From assembly GCA_001792895.1 (NCBI GenBank), contig MARA01000020.1, positions 310,001-374,000 of the forward strand: DNA of 64,000 bases, read 5' to 3'. The notes below the pieces were generated by a model. The model was not told the origin of the DNA and ran no database searches. It saw nothing but the letters and a program-made list of their open reading frames with translations. Origin of the DNA: Lentinus brumalis (lineage: Eukaryota > Basidiomycota > Agaricomycetes > Polyporales > Polyporaceae). This document shows, piece after piece, positions 1-11,158 of this stretch (its first letter is position 1; the number at the start of each line of letters is the position of its first letter). A program made the translations under genes and the position numbers.

Positions 1-723
1 CGAAGGGGTGGAGGGTGCGCTGACGGTAGGCACGCTGACTGGGACCGACGGCGCACTCACAGCAGGAGGCGAAGGAGTGCTGGCGGAGGGTGCGCTGACC
101 GCGTCCGACTGGACAGGGAGCTCGACGAGAACCTTGGGCGTCGTCGGGGCCGAAGGAGTAGCGGCCGAGGGCGTGTTGACGGACGGCGCGGAAGGTGCAC
201 TGAGCGAAGGTGCAGAGGGTGCGCCAACGCTGACTGGCACAGAGGGCGCGCTGACCGGGGCAGAAGGCACGTTGACCGGTGCGCTGACCGGGACGGAGGG
301 TGCGCTGACCGGGGCCGACGGGAGGTCAACGAAGACCTTAGGGATCGAAGGGGCCGAAGGAACAGCGGCAGATGGTGCGGGCGCAGAAGGTGCGCTGACC
401 GGCGCAGATGGCGCGTCAACGGGCGCAGAAGGCGCAGTGATGGGTACCGCCGGTGCGCTGACCGGTGCGGAGGGTATGCTGACCGGTGCGGAAGGAGGAG
501 CGGCAGACGGCGCGCTCATGGACGGTGCAGAGGGTGCGCTGACCGAAGGCACGGCAACCGGTAGGGAAGGGACCGCGGGAAGGACGTCCCGGGAGACAGC
601 GACTGCAAGAAGTCAATCAGTACGAGGCACTAAGTCTTGCAACGCGTGGTTGTACTCACCACCTTGAACGGTAGTCGCGAAGACAACGATCGCCGCGAGG
701 GTGGCAAACTTGGCGGAGAGCAT
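1..723 (-). CDS. Secreted Ala/Pro/Ser/Val-repeat protein, copy A (3' partial)
   Basis: Exon 1 (723-660) encodes MLSAKFATLAAIVVFATTVQG, a hydrophobic signal peptide. A 57-nt GT-AG intron (659-603) follows, and exon 2 runs from 602 off the left edge. After a short VAVSRDVLPAVPSVP stretch the protein is almost entirely APS/APV/VPS units with a few PKVFVDLPS spacers and no cysteine. It is a paralogue of the genes at 6889-7734 and 23638-24546, with the same intron position and similar upstream sequence. Function is unknown; composition suggests an extended extracellular or wall protein. It is not a hydrophobin, since the Cys pattern is absent. The start is fixed by the conserved signal peptide. 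The C-terminus lies outside the window. Confidence 0.75.
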
Positions 724-824
724 GGCTATAGCGGGTGATGAAGTTACGAGAGTGGTCAAAGTAGTGGTGCTATGGGCAGATGATGAGAGCAGATGGTGAT
801 GAGGCTTTCGGTACAGATACGGGT

Positions 825-833
825 CCTTATATA
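825..833 (-). promoter_or_regulatory. TATA box of repeat-protein gene A
   Basis: TATATAAGG on the minus strand lies about 100 nt upstream of the ATG at 723. The same box, with the same flanks, stands at the same distance before copies B and C. Confidence 0.6.
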
Positions 834-1997
834 CGTTTCCCGGTCCTCTCATTGAAGGCACCGGAATTCGAGACTTGGAGATTTTCCCGAGCCGTACAGG
901 AGTACCTGAGTTGCGGGCCTTCGGAGACGTACCGACCCGGAAACAGTTTGCAGTCACCCGTAGTCCAGTTCAGAACGACTCATACGATTCGGGTAACCTT
1001 GCGCTGTCGCGTTGCAATCCGGCCTGTGGAGCTGCCTTATGGTGCGAACCGAACTCGAAAATCGGCCCTGGATGTTGCGATGTAGACTGAGGGTTCGTCG
1101 CTTGTTGCGATGCGGCCTGAGACCGTGTAATGAAACGGATATTGCGTCCAGAAGAGTTGGTCTCAATTGATATGGGCCTCGCGTACTACACTTCGATCGG
1201 GTTGGGAGTTTCGGAAGGTCTAGCAGACCAGCGCCGCCGACCCTGCTCCTGAGGAACCAGCTTGGCCATGAGCGTTGCATCCTACTTCCAATATTGAATG
1301 CCACTCACTTCCCAAGAAAGCAACTCCGCATTTCCAAGGCTTGTCGGAGTCTGTTAGCAAGAGCATTCTTATGACCGTAATCAGGATACTCACCGCCGTG
1401 ATCAGGATACTCGCCGAGCTCTCCCGTCGCGACCCTCTGCCGTAGCGACGCAATTCACCGCTGTCACATCTCCACACTCCCTTCATGAATCACGCCGCGA
1501 TTGGAAGCTGTATGTGCAGGTGGAATCGTCCCAGTGGTACAAGACCGCGCTCCGAGTCGTCATGAAAGCGGTGAGTGTCGTGATGGCGACTTGCCTTGGT
1601 GGACCTTCCCAAGCCGCGATAAATTTCATGCCGTCGTCTGTCATAGAGCATCAGTACGGACGTGATGATTCCGACTGGCCATTACGAACATCTGTTGACC
1701 GACGCACCTATGGCCTGATTGCACGACAGCATCGACAGGTCATAGCCGCTGCGCGCGGCCGAATCGCAGTTGATCGCAGTCAAATACAGCGGCTGAGATC
1801 ACAGAAACTTGGTCTCGGTCTGTGTGGGGGCCTACTACGATTGACACTGGGGAAGGAAAGCCGAATGCGGCTATGCGTCAGATTGGTGAGCATTCCCCAA
1901 GGTTCCCAGGATAGTATGTCGTCGCATACGCACCAGCGTACGACGATTGACATGTTTCTGAACGGTGGGGACCCATCGCCCCAACACAACGGCGGCG

Positions 1998-2006
1998 TAT
2001 ATATAT
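1998..2006 (+). promoter_or_regulatory. TATA-like element of GST gene 1
   Basis: TATATATAT about 55 nt before the ATG at 2057. GST genes 2, 3 and 4 have a TATA element at a similar distance. Confidence 0.4.
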
Positions 2007-2056
2007 GAGCAACTGTAGGGGAGCAGAGAGAGCAGCTCAGCGACTAAGAGTGGAAG

Positions 2057-3021
2057 ATGCCCGCAACCAAAAGACTTACGCTCTACTATGCTGCGGTACG
2101 CATGAATCTCCAACCACCCTCTCCCGCCATGTTGCTGACGGTTCGCTCGGACCATAGGATACTCCATTTCCTCACAGGGTCAGCACCGTACTGCTATGAA
2201 GCTGCGAGAGTCTCGGTCACTCAGCTCACAGGACCACAGGTGCGCCTTGCGCTCGCAGAAGCCGGGGCAAATCACGACCTCATCTTAATCGAGCTGTCAA
2301 ACAAACCCGACTGGTACGCCAAGAAGGTATACCCTTTAGCAAAGGTAGGTGACAACACGCGTGCACAGAAGTCCGACGCTTACCGATACTTGATAGGTTC
2401 CCGTCCTCGTATATGGTGGTCCGGCTTTGCACGAGGACGAGGCGCCTTCTCCGGAGGCAGCAACAATCACCGAGTCCTCGGTGATCCTCGAATTCCTTGC
2501 GGACCTCTTCCCCGACCTCCTCCCTGCTGACCCCGTTCTCCGCGCAAAAGCCCGCTTCTTCATCAAGACCGTCGACGAGAAGTTCAGCAAGACATTCTTC
2601 AAGTTCGTCATCTTCGGCGGGAGTATGGATGAGATGCTTGACGCGGTGGCGGAGATGCAGGCGCTGCTCCCAGACACGGGCTTCGCTGTCGGCGCATGGT
2701 CCATCGCAGACGCTGCGTTCGCACCGTTCCTAGTGCGCCTAGAGTCTCTCCTCAGAAACAACTTCTGCGCGTTCGCGGACGGCGTCGCCGAAAAGACGCT
2801 GGCGGAGCTACAGGCCCCAACTTTCGCTAGAGTCTGGCGCTACTTGGAGGAGAACGTTGCGCGGGAGAGCATGGCGAAGACCTGGGATGAGGTGAGCCGC
2901 AGCGTTTCAATCTTGACCCAGGCCCTGATTCACTCACTTTCTGTCTCCACAGACGGACGCCTTGGCGGAGATAAACCGTCGGATCGTATCCATACAGTCG
3001 GCGGCCCAAAACAATCAGTAA
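2057..3021 (+). CDS. Glutathione S-transferase-like protein 1 (altered active-site segment)
   Basis: Model: exons 2057-2095, 2225-2344, 2397-2891 and 2953-3021, about 240 aa. The N-terminal strand (KRLTLYYAA) and the rest of the thioredoxin fold (VRLALAEAG, DWYAKKVYPLAK) match the other GSTs here. The helical C-terminal domain also matches ([40 protein letters not shown]). The last intron sits after TWDE, as in the paralogues. In GSTs 2-4 the catalytic segment reads E/D-S-P-F-x-H-R. Here the best in-frame acceptor gives L-T-G-P-Q-V-R-L, so the serine motif is missing and intron 1 is long (129 nt). Either the splice model is wrong or this copy has lost the usual active site. Glutathione conjugation or deglutathionylation is therefore uncertain. 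Confidence 0.7.
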
Positions 3022-3339
3022 TAACCGTCCTGGCGGGCCGCCGTGAATCGTGGAAGGACCATTTGTAGCTGGAGTTAGTAGGTACTTAGCTCACGGGACT
3101 GTAATGCAAGAGTAAGCTTACTTACCCTCGAACCTGTACTAGTACAGTATGTTGGTCGAATGCCTTGCTAAGTAAAGTATCCACAAGGCACATACGAGGG
3201 CGACTCGTACAGTTTCCTGATTACAAAGCAGGTGGCGATGCAGTCACTGCGGTAGTTTGGCGTCAGATTTGTACCGACTTTAACTGATGCTCTCGTACCA
3301 CCATCTTCCGCTCTCCGACTTCAGTGAAACTCGTCAATC
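3022..3339. other. Intergenic, nothing recognised
   Basis: 318 nt between GST 1 and the F-box gene. It serves as 3' flank and promoter; I see no gene, repeat or clear TATA box. Confidence 0.4.
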
Positions 3340-5012
3340 ATGCGGAAGGTTCCTCCGGAGGTATGGCTCGAGATTTTCAAACAGGTTCCACAGTCCAGCG
3401 ACCTGTATGGCATCAACGCCGCCTCACACGGATTTCGTGATCTCTCTACCCGCGCGTTCCACCGCGATCTCATATGGCAGAATGAGAGGCATGCTGAGCA
3501 GGATTTTGATGTTTGGGAGGCGAATCCGGGCATGGCGGTTGATGTCCGGTCTCTCTGTCTGGGCATAGGCGGCGAGCCCTCGAACAAGACATCCGAGGAG
3601 ATCGCGGCCATCCTCAATACCGGATTACCGCCTCATGACCTCGAGGGCAGCGTCCCCTACTCGAGAGCATTTATCGCAAGTCGATCGCGTAGCCGACTCT
3701 CTGACGCACAGGTCGTCTTGTGGGCACGCGTCCGGACATTCCGCAACATCTCTTCGCTCACGTTCCACAACATGACTGTCTGCAAGGGACATCTCTGCCT
3801 CATCCACGACCTGTCTCAGTTACGCTCGCTGCGTGTTGCTGAGTGTAAGATTGATGGCACTGCCGCGGATTGCGTCAACAATCAAACTCTTCCGATTACT
3901 GAGCTGACCATGCTCGCACTCACTCGCGGACATGGAGCACGCCCCCGTTTCGGATTTCCTGCTGGACAGATTCATCTCCTCCATGCAGTGCAGTTGGCAC
4001 TAGGCCCTGGACCGGCTCCCCTTGTGCCGCTCCCCCAGCTCCAAATGAACCAGCCACTCCAGATATATGACCCCTTCGCCCACGCTCTCTCGCTTGCCAT
4101 CGCCGAGAATCTCAGGACGCTCACCGTTGACTTGTCGGCGGGCATCTTCTGTCACGTGTTTGGCGCGGCTTCTGCGCAGGATCGTGGATGGGTGGCCCCG
4201 GCACGGCTGGAGCATCTATACGTCCTTCGAGATTGTACCATAACTGCGCCCAAACTGGAGGAGGAGGAGCCCTACCAGGATGCCCACCTTTACAACTTCT
4301 GCGCGCAGGCTCGCAACCTCAGAACCATCTCCACGCCGGTCTTCACTCCTTCTGCGGTCGCTTTGCTTCCCGAGGATCTTCCACCGCGCCTGGAGGCCTT
4401 TGCGGCTCCGTTGGATGCCGCGCAGTTCGTCGTTGCCCACCGGGATGTCAAGGCGCTAGGAGTGCTCAAGTGCGAACTCAACCAGCATGAGGCGGTCGGA
4501 GCGCTCACGCTGATTGCACACGCGCGTCCGGGGCTCAAGATGCTCGTGTTCGAGGTGAAGGTCTGGGATGCAGCGGTCGTATCTGCCGTCTCGCAGCGCT
4601 TCAAGGAGCTCCGCCATCTCAAGTTCGTCTATGGAAGTGGCGCCCCTGACGAGGTATGTCATCATGGGGCTGTCATAGTACCTGTCCTGGCTGATGCAAA
4701 CGGCTCCAGGATTTCCTCGTCTCCCTGTCGCAGTACCTCGCGGAGATGCCGGACCTGCATACACTCGAGATGTACAGGCTTCCCCGGGACGGCAAATTCA
4801 AGCCCGAGTATCGGACCCACCTCTTCGACCCGCCGTGGGGCTCAATAGAAGAGGAGATGCGCGACATTGTGGTCCCGTGGAACAGGTTCGGTCGGAAACT
4901 GAGAAGGGTGCAGCTCATCTCCGGGTACGCTCTGACCCGTCCGTTCGAGGGTGAGACGTGGAAGCTGGAGAAAGTCGCCAAGTTGAAGCGCGTCGAATAC
5001 CTTGACTATTGA
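3340..5012 (+). CDS. F-box protein with leucine-rich-like C-terminal region
   Basis: Two exons, 3340-4653 and 4710-5012, with a 56-nt GT-AG intron, 538 aa. Residues 1-45 form an F-box-like segment (VPPEVWLEIFKQVPQ, then a run of hydrophobics ending in HRDLIW), expected to bind Skp1 in an SCF ubiquitin ligase. The remainder has irregular leucine-rich segments (ISSLTFHNMTVCKG, LSQLRSLRVAECKIDG, LRHLKFVYGSG) typical of the large, lineage-specific F-box/LRR-like sets of Agaricomycetes. The exon 2 frame (MPDLHTLEMYRLPRD) joins exon 1 in phase 0. Substrate unknown. Confidence 0.75.
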
Positions 5013-5449
5013 GCTGTGTACTCGACCCTGATGTCGCCGCTATCCCGACTGAGATCTTGGACCACTTCCGTGTTGTTCCTGTTCACGGCGAGACTCCAAG
5101 GCGTGGCAGCTCAGCGAATGTGTCCGTGAGCTGCACTAGACTTGATCCGGGATCATCATCGCGCTCAAACACCCGAGGGCATGACATGCTGCCGTGGGCA
5201 CCCACTTCGTCTCCGAGAAACGACTGTTCGCCAACCTCTGACAAAGACTCCGACGCGGGAAACCCACGGACTACAGCTCCCCGCCTCTTCCAACGCAAGC
5301 CTTACTTCGGCGTCGCAACGCGTGCTGACAGTCCGAGCTGAGCCTCTCCCACAGGATGCAATAGGCGACAGATTACCAAGGGTATGAAGATATAAGCTTG
5401 CTCGTAGGGACGTCGCCTTAGACCACCCACACTGGTACGCGCTCAGCAA
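5013..5449. other. Intergenic upstream of GST 2
   Basis: 437 nt. A TATA element (5391-5396) is the only feature I can support. The open frames here have no domain. Confidence 0.4.
5391..5396 (+). promoter_or_regulatory. TATA element of GST gene 2
   Basis: TATAAG about 55 nt upstream of the ATG at 5450, at the position seen in the paralogues. Confidence 0.4.
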
Positions 5450-6481
5450 ATGGCGTCTGACGAGTCGACCAGGATCACCGTCTACGTGGCTACAGTGAGT
5501 CTATTTGCGCTCACTTCCTGTCCATCGACTGCTGCTCTGACCAACACCCCACCGAAGGAGTCGCCGTTCGCTCACAGAGTATGTTTGCTACGTCTGTGCA
5601 GAATATCGTCTCCACTTCACTCGCCTGACTTCCTTCGTGCAGGTCACCTACGCGCTCGAGGAGACGAAAATTCCTCACGACCCGGTGTGGATCGACCTCT
5701 TCGACAAGCCTCACTGGTTCCGACAGAATGTCCACGGAGTCATGAAGGTATGCTCTTCGTCCAGTCATACGCTGGCCTTGGCCACTCACGCGCATTCTAC
5801 CGTGCAAAAGGTCCCCTATCTCGTACATGGCGGCCCACAGCTCCACGAGGACGAAGAGCATGGCCCCGGCAGCGTGCGCCTCCCCGAGTCGCTCGTCATT
5901 CTCGAGTACCTCGTGGACGTCTTCCCAACATCAGGCCTTCTACCTGCTGATCCTGCGCTCCGCGCCAAGGCGCGCCTCTTCATCCAGTTCGTAGAGACGA
6001 AGTTTATCCCTGCCTTTGTCGGCTTCCTCTTCATGGGCGCCCCAGTGCACGCCATTCTCGGAGCTATCGAGGCCTTGCAGAGCTTCCTTCCAGCAGAAGG
6101 CTTCGTCCTCGGAACCTGGTCGATCGCCGATGCCACCTTCGCGCCGTTCTTCCTGCGGCTCGAGACACTGCTGAAGAGCGGCCTCGGGATATACGATGAA
6201 AGCGCGGGCAAGGAGGCGCACGCCGCACTGCATTCGGAAAGGTTCGCGAGGATTCAGACGTGGATCGCCGACAATTTGGCGCGTCCGAGCTTGAAGCAGA
6301 CCTGGGACGAGGTGGGTTTTGGAAGGACTGTCGAACTTCTGGCGAGGACATGCTCTGACGAAGTCGATCTGCGCTTCAGGAACACTACATCCAGAAGTAC
6401 ACGCAGCGCCTTGACATAGCTCGCAAGACAGGGACGTTCGCCCCGGGACTTGACATTCCCGCCAACTTGAAGCAGAAGTAG
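5450..6481 (+). CDS. Omega-like glutathione S-transferase 2
   Basis: Five exons: 5450-5494, 5558-5578, 5643-5747, 5811-6311 and 6380-6481, 257 aa. A 21-nt exon (5558-5578) encodes exactly ESPFAHR, the active-site motif, with Ser17 where canonical omega GSTs have Cys. The thioredoxin domain continues with TYALEETKIPHD, then VPYLVHGGPQL (cis-Pro region) and PESLVILEYLVDVFP (glutathione-binding E-S). The all-helical C-terminal domain contains GTWSIADATFAPFFLRLE. It probably acts on glutathione adducts or binds wood-derived aromatics, as inferred from fungal GSTO families. The acceptor before the mini-exon is a weak AAG. The extra intron after HR is not seen in GSTs 3 and 4. Confidence 0.85.
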
Positions 6482-6888
6482 GGACGTGAGTGGAGAACCT
6501 GATTGGATGGCTCATGCACCGAATGAACGCTATATACTGAGACGTAGTCTGGCACTTCAACGCGAGTTCTCCCTTGCAGAGATTGTGATTTTTTGGAGGC
6601 CGGGAAGATGCCAGTGTGTACATCCCCGTAAGGTCCGAGCGAACTGCATTTTATCTGACGTTCGCTGACTCACCGTGACAAGTTGTATAGCATGCAACTT
6701 GTGCATGTACATATTGCGCTTGATCAACGCAAGATGCGCTTTTCACCCTGAAAGGATGTTGTGACTTCATCCAATGATATTCAGATACAGAGACGTGCAG
6801 AATGATGTCCGATCTCCAGGATCAAGTCTATGGTAGCAAGCTACAACTCTATGAGCAACCCGTGTGCTGGATTTCGAGTCTACGAGGC
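6482..6888. other. Intergenic between GST 2 and repeat-protein B (convergent 3' ends)
   Basis: 407 nt separating two convergent genes. No gene or obvious repeat seen. Confidence 0.4.
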
Positions 6889-7734
6889 TCAGGGACGAGC
6901 AGGGAAAGCATGAGGGTGGTTGCCACCCCTCTTAGTAGGAGCGGCGGGGGTGGAGACCGGCAGCGTCGGGATGTTTGACGTCGCATCAACCGCCGGTCCA
7001 GCGGGAATGCTGACACTCGGTGCGCTGACGGGGACGGACGGCACACCAGCCGAAGGGGCGACCGAGGGTGCCGAGGGCACACCGACCGAAGGGGTGGACG
7101 GCGCGCTGACCGGGAGCGCGGGCTCGGTGACCGGTGCAGAGGGCGCGCTGACCGGGACCGACTGGGACGGAAGGTCAACAAAGACCTTGGGAGTCGTCGG
7201 GGCCGAAGGCAGAGTGGCCTCCGGCGTGCTCATGGACGGTGCGGAGGGCACGCTGACCGGTGCGGAAGGTGCGTTCACCGGCGCAGAGGGCGCATCGACC
7301 GGTGCGGAGGGTGCACTGACTGGTGCCGTTGGCGCGCTGACCGGTGCGGAGGGTGCGCTGACCGGTGCCGACGGGAGGTCAACGAAGACCTTCGGGATCG
7401 AAGGGGCCGAAGGAACAGCGACAGATGGTCCGGGCGCAGAAGGCGCACTGATGGGTACCGCTGGGGCGCTGACCGGTGTGGAGGGTATGCTGACCGGCAC
7501 TGAAGGAAGAGCGACAGACGGAACGCTCATGGACGGCGCAGAGGGTGCGCTGACCGAAGGCACGGCAAGCGGTACGGAAGGGACCGCGGGAAGGACGTCC
7601 CGGGAGACAGCAACTGCAATAAGTCAATCAGTATGAGGCAATAGGTCTTGCAACGCGTAGTTGTACTCACCACCTTGAACGGTAGTCGCGAAGACAACGA
7701 TCGCCGCGAGGGTTGCAAACTTGGGGGAGAGCAT
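6889..7734 (-). CDS. Secreted Ala/Pro/Ser/Val-repeat protein, copy B
   Basis: Exon 1 (7734-7671) encodes the signal peptide MLSPKFATLAAIVVFATTVQG. A 57-nt intron (7670-7614) is followed by exon 2 (7613-6889, stop TGA), 262 aa in all. The mature chain is built from SAPSAPV-type units interrupted by PKVFVDLPS, and ends with DATSNIPTLP, a dibasic TKR and a short GGNHPHAFPARP tail. The single KR could be a Kex2 site. No cysteines, no GPI-type tail. It is near-identical to copy C and to its promoter, in inverted orientation. Function unknown; a matrix, wall or repellent-like structural role is only an inference from composition. Confidence 0.8.
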
Positions 7735-7831
7735 GATGATAACGGTGAAGTTACGAGATTGGTTGAGTAGTGGTGTTACGGGCAGATGATGAGAGCAGAT
7801 TGTGATGAGGACTTTCAGTAGAGGTACGGGT

Positions 7832-7840
7832 CCTTATATA
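7832..7840 (-). promoter_or_regulatory. TATA box of repeat-protein gene B
   Basis: TATATAAGG on the minus strand about 100 nt before the ATG, identical in position and flanks to copies A and C. Confidence 0.6.
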
Positions 7841-8287
7841 CGTTTCCCGGCCCTCTCAATGAAAGCACCGGAAATCGAGACTTGCGGAATTGTCGAGCTC
7901 GTGCGGGAGTACCGCAGCCCTAGAGTGCGGGACTTCGGAGGACGCACCTAACCGCCGTCGGTCTTCACTTGCCCTGGTCTGATTTAGAATGGACCGCCTG
8001 TTTCGGATAGGTCTGCCGCCTTCCATTGCAAGCCAGACTGTTAATCTCTGGTGGCGAGCAAGCCGCGCTGGAGGTCGGTCGTGCCACCTTGCAAATGAGA
8101 CCGAGACTTCGTCGCCCGTTGCGATACGGCCTGAAATGGTGTGACCGGAGACATGCGCCATGGTGCATCCAGAGAACCGAGCTGGAGATCGGTCCGAGGG
8201 GAAGCTTGCGATTCAGAACCGGGAACACTCAGCCTTCTATTGCGGTCTGGCCTGGATCCGTAAGAATTCAGCCTGCAGTATACGAAC

Positions 8288-9100
8288 GGATTGACCTATT
8301 AGTCGTGACGTCCGATCAACACAACAATGAACGCTTGGGTCCGCGAAATTTGGAGTTGTCGAGGGCGTTCGGCGGCGGGGGCGGCGGGGGTGTTAGTGAC
8401 TACTAATGAAAAAGCCCGGCTTCAGCGTCGGACCTACTTCAATATTGTAGAGTTGCCACTCACCGCACGTATTCGCACACGAAGATGGCTATTACGCATC
8501 TTCAACCGGTTGCATCGCAGTCCATCAGAAGGCAATCGGCAAGTTCTGCAATGCAACCAGGCCGGCCACACTGAGCATGATTGCGCCCCGACATGCGGCC
8601 TCGTCCGGGAACAGTCTACAGTATGTGCCCGAATGCTCGCGCAAACTACGATGGTGCGATTAGAGGGCTGAGTGGACGTAGAGCGATATGAGACAAGCAG
8701 CTCAGACTTGCGTGGCCCTACAGTGGCGGTGGAGGAGCGTTGAGGAGAAGGATGGCAAGCGCCGCGCTTGAATCACCAATTTTTTGCGCCTCCTCATCAA
8801 GTTCAACCACGATGATTGAGTCACTGTCATTTCTGAGTTTTCACGACTCCGGACCCTGAGTACTGGAGTCCCACCTCTTTTGGTTCTTATGATTTAGTAT
8901 GTTCAAGGGTGCGTGTGTTGGATCATGCACGCTGACCGATACAGCCCACGACTGATACTTACATGCGTACTACATCGAGTCAACTTTCGTGGAGTGCTGC
9001 TAAATCGCCGTTCCTCTAGCTCTGCAAATCTCATTAGTCTCCACACTTCAAACAAGGACGACTTCCTGTCAGTGAGCATCCGGCTTTGATATTCTCTCTA
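8288..9100. other. Intergenic, no gene recognised
   Basis: Unique-looking sequence between the inverted-repeat arm and the GST relic. Open frames are short and without domains. I found no transposon ends. Confidence 0.35.
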
Positions 9101-9590
9101 GGACTCACCGTTCCTCCCGCGCCGCAGAATGCGTCTCGCTCTCGAGAAAGCGGACTCGATCTAAATCATCTAGGTCACTTGGTCTCGTCTGCAACAAGCG
9201 AGAGTAGTACGAAGACAAGGTCAACGTTGGTGTCGGCAAGGTCTGTCTGCTCTGCTCTGCTTTCCCGACGGCGCATTGATAAGTTGGGGAGTTGAGGTCC
9301 CTTACCTTGTTTACTCAGTGTAGTCTCGGAGCTCAATCACCCGGACGACGATGAAGAAGGGTACTGTCCTAGATGCGCTGACAACATCGATGTCAGCACG
9401 GAGCTAGAAGTACATCGCGGATAGTGTCGAGCGTGGGTCAAGGTAAGTCTCGTTCGTGGTGCTATGAGCATTGAAGAGCCGTGTGACACTCACTCAAACA
9501 TGCTCGATCACCGTGCAGGCCACTATAGATGCAGAGTTCAAAGAAGCGGCGAGTCTCCGTGGCCGATCCAGTAAAGCTCTAAACGGTCTC
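9101..9590 (+). pseudogene. Decayed glutathione S-transferase gene
   Basis: All three downstream exons of the GST family are traceable but broken. At 9101-9241 an exon 2 relic follows a CTAG acceptor and begins D-S-P-F (GACTCACCGTTC). It keeps RLALE and the VNVGVGK end plus donor gtctgt of GST 4, but has stops and indels. At 9297 exon 3 begins VPYLVY and hits an in-frame TAG after a few codons. Most of exon 3 is deleted, with the QKY-like end recognisable near 9395-9450. Near 9523 an exon 4 relic resembles the AAIDAE segment of GST 4. It is closest to GST 4 (21053-21995). It is clearly non-coding now. Confidence 0.75.
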
Positions 9591-10229
9591 GAATCCTCTA
9601 TCATACCGCGACGAGACGCTCCTAATCGCAAGTAACAGGGTCACGGCTTTCCGTTTAACAGGACTAGGCGGCCATTTTCCCTGTACACGTCCATTATTCC
9701 GTACACTCGAGCTTCATGAGTTATAGGACGGGTCCGCCGCCGACATGCTGCCATAGGTTTACTACAAAGTGCTATCGGCGTCGCTCTCGGAGATACCTTG
9801 ATGTCCTAAGCATTCACTGGTTCCGCAGCGATACTTCGGTCAAAGACAGTACTGCGATCTCGGCGAATCCATCTCACATAACCCGACGTCGGCCACTATT
9901 CCACCTCACATAACCCGATCTCGGCCAATCACTGTTACAACTTCCAGCAACGTCTCGGCAACGCCTTCAATGCGCAGGAACAACGGCGCTGTACGTCTTT
10001 CATCGAAACCCTCGTGTCAGCGTCGCCACACTACGACATCCTACATGATCGGAGATAAACAGCATCCTCGCTGACATCAAGAGCTGCGTCTCTCCCACGG
10101 GTGGGAATTGCGGCCTGCAGACATACAGATGTATCCTAGGCGACGGCAATCGATCATCCATGGTCACTATAAAATCAGCGGCCGAGGTCGTGAAGGGATC
10201 GTCCAGCACTCACTGCACAAGCTCGCACC
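9591..10229. other. Intergenic between GST relic and GST 3
   Basis: A short imperfect direct repeat (CTCACATAACCCGA, near 9870-9920) and the promoter of GST 3. No gene seen. Confidence 0.4.
10168..10174 (+). promoter_or_regulatory. TATA box of GST gene 3
   Basis: TATAAAA 56-62 nt upstream of the ATG at 10230, matching the spacing in the other GST genes. Confidence 0.5.
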
Positions 10230-11158
10230 ATGTCTCGCATTGAGCGGATCACCCTTTATGCTGCAGTGGTACGTCCTGGGTAGTTCAGAAGACCTCATAT
10301 CTGATTCATGCCATTCGCAGGAGTCACCATTCCCGCACAGGGTCCGACTCGCGCTCGAGGAAGCTCAAGTACCCTATGATATCATTTCGGTCAGCCTGCT
10401 CTCTGACAAGCCCGAGTGGTTTGGGAAGAACGTCTACCCGGAGGCAAAGGTTGTTCACGTCAGTGGCCCTGCGCGCACAAGTACTGACTACCAATCCTCT
10501 AGGTCCCGTACCTTGTCTATGGCGGTCCTAAGCTGAATCCAGGTGACGCGCCGTCCCCGGACACACTTCAGTTACCCGAGTCGCTCGTTATCAACGAGTT
10601 CCTCGCGGACATCCTCCCCTCCGCGAAGCTCCTTCCCGCCGACCCCGCTCTCCGTGCCAAAGCCCGTCTCTTCATTCAAGCGGTCGAGGCGAAGATCCTC
10701 CCTGCGTTCGTAGCCTTTTTCTTCCAGGGCAAGCCGAAAGAGACCCTCCTCGACGAACTCGAAGGCATTCAGAACAAGCTCCCCGCCGAAGGATATGTCG
10801 TCGGCGAGTGGTCGATTGCGGATGCGGCGTTCACGCCCTTCCTCATGCGGATCCACGCGATTTTGAAGTTGGACAGTCACCCGCCGATGATGCAAGAGGG
10901 CGCCGCGAAGGAGGCTTTGGAGGCTCTACGCTCGCCCAGGTTCGCCAGGCTCCAGAAGTACATGTCTGACAACGTCGCACGCCCGAGCATGGCGAAGACG
11001 TGGGACGAGGTGAGCCCTCTTGTGGTCGCCGGCGGGCTACACTGACCAATTTCCGCTCGATACAGGCTGTCATCCAGAAGAACTTTAAGATACGGGTGGA
11101 GAATATGGCGAAGACAGGTCGGGTCAACAGTGATATCTCTACTACTCCGGTTCACTAG
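10230..11158 (+). CDS. Omega-like glutathione S-transferase 3
   Basis: Four exons (10230-10268, 10321-10449, 10503-11009, 11066-11158), 255 aa, all introns phase 0. Ser15 lies in E-S-P-F-P-H-R, the active-site motif of Ser-type fungal GSTO proteins. [11 protein letters not shown] and PESLVINEF (glutathione-binding residues) complete the thioredoxin domain. The helical domain contains [34 protein letters not shown] and [26 protein letters not shown]. Closest relative in the window is GST 4. It is expected to be cytosolic and to act in detoxification or thiol chemistry. Exact substrate cannot be told from sequence. Confidence 0.9.

Larger units (their letters stand above)
724..2056. other. Intergenic region, A promoter to first GST
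   Basis: Roughly 724-1140 is the diverged counterpart of the upstream region of copies B and C, including a motif close to TTTCAGGCCGTATCGCAA read on the minus strand (about 1100-1120). A short direct repeat of ATCAGGATACTC occurs near 1380-1410. The open frame 1514-2008 has no recognisable domain and I do not call it a gene. Confidence 0.5.
6889..8287. repeat. Left arm of large inverted repeat (gene B plus promoter)
   Basis: Read on the minus strand, this segment matches 23107-24546 almost base for base over the gene and about 550 nt of upstream DNA (TATA box, 5' leader and farther upstream). Divergence appears mainly in repeat-unit number inside exon 2. The two arms enclose about 15 kb carrying a GST relic, GST 3, TDG, BRR2 and GST 4. 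Confidence 0.85.

Noticed and set aside
8..667. Long plus-strand frame antisense to repeat gene A (likewise 6920-7636 antisense to B and 23694-24503 antisense to C), encoding GAEGALTG repeats
   Set aside because: The GCNCCNTCN-type codon repeat automatically leaves the opposite strand stop-free. The sense strand has the signal peptide, intron and TATA box.
1514..2008. 164-codon frame upstream of GST 1
   Set aside because: No domain and no protein-like composition. It overlaps the promoter of GST 1.
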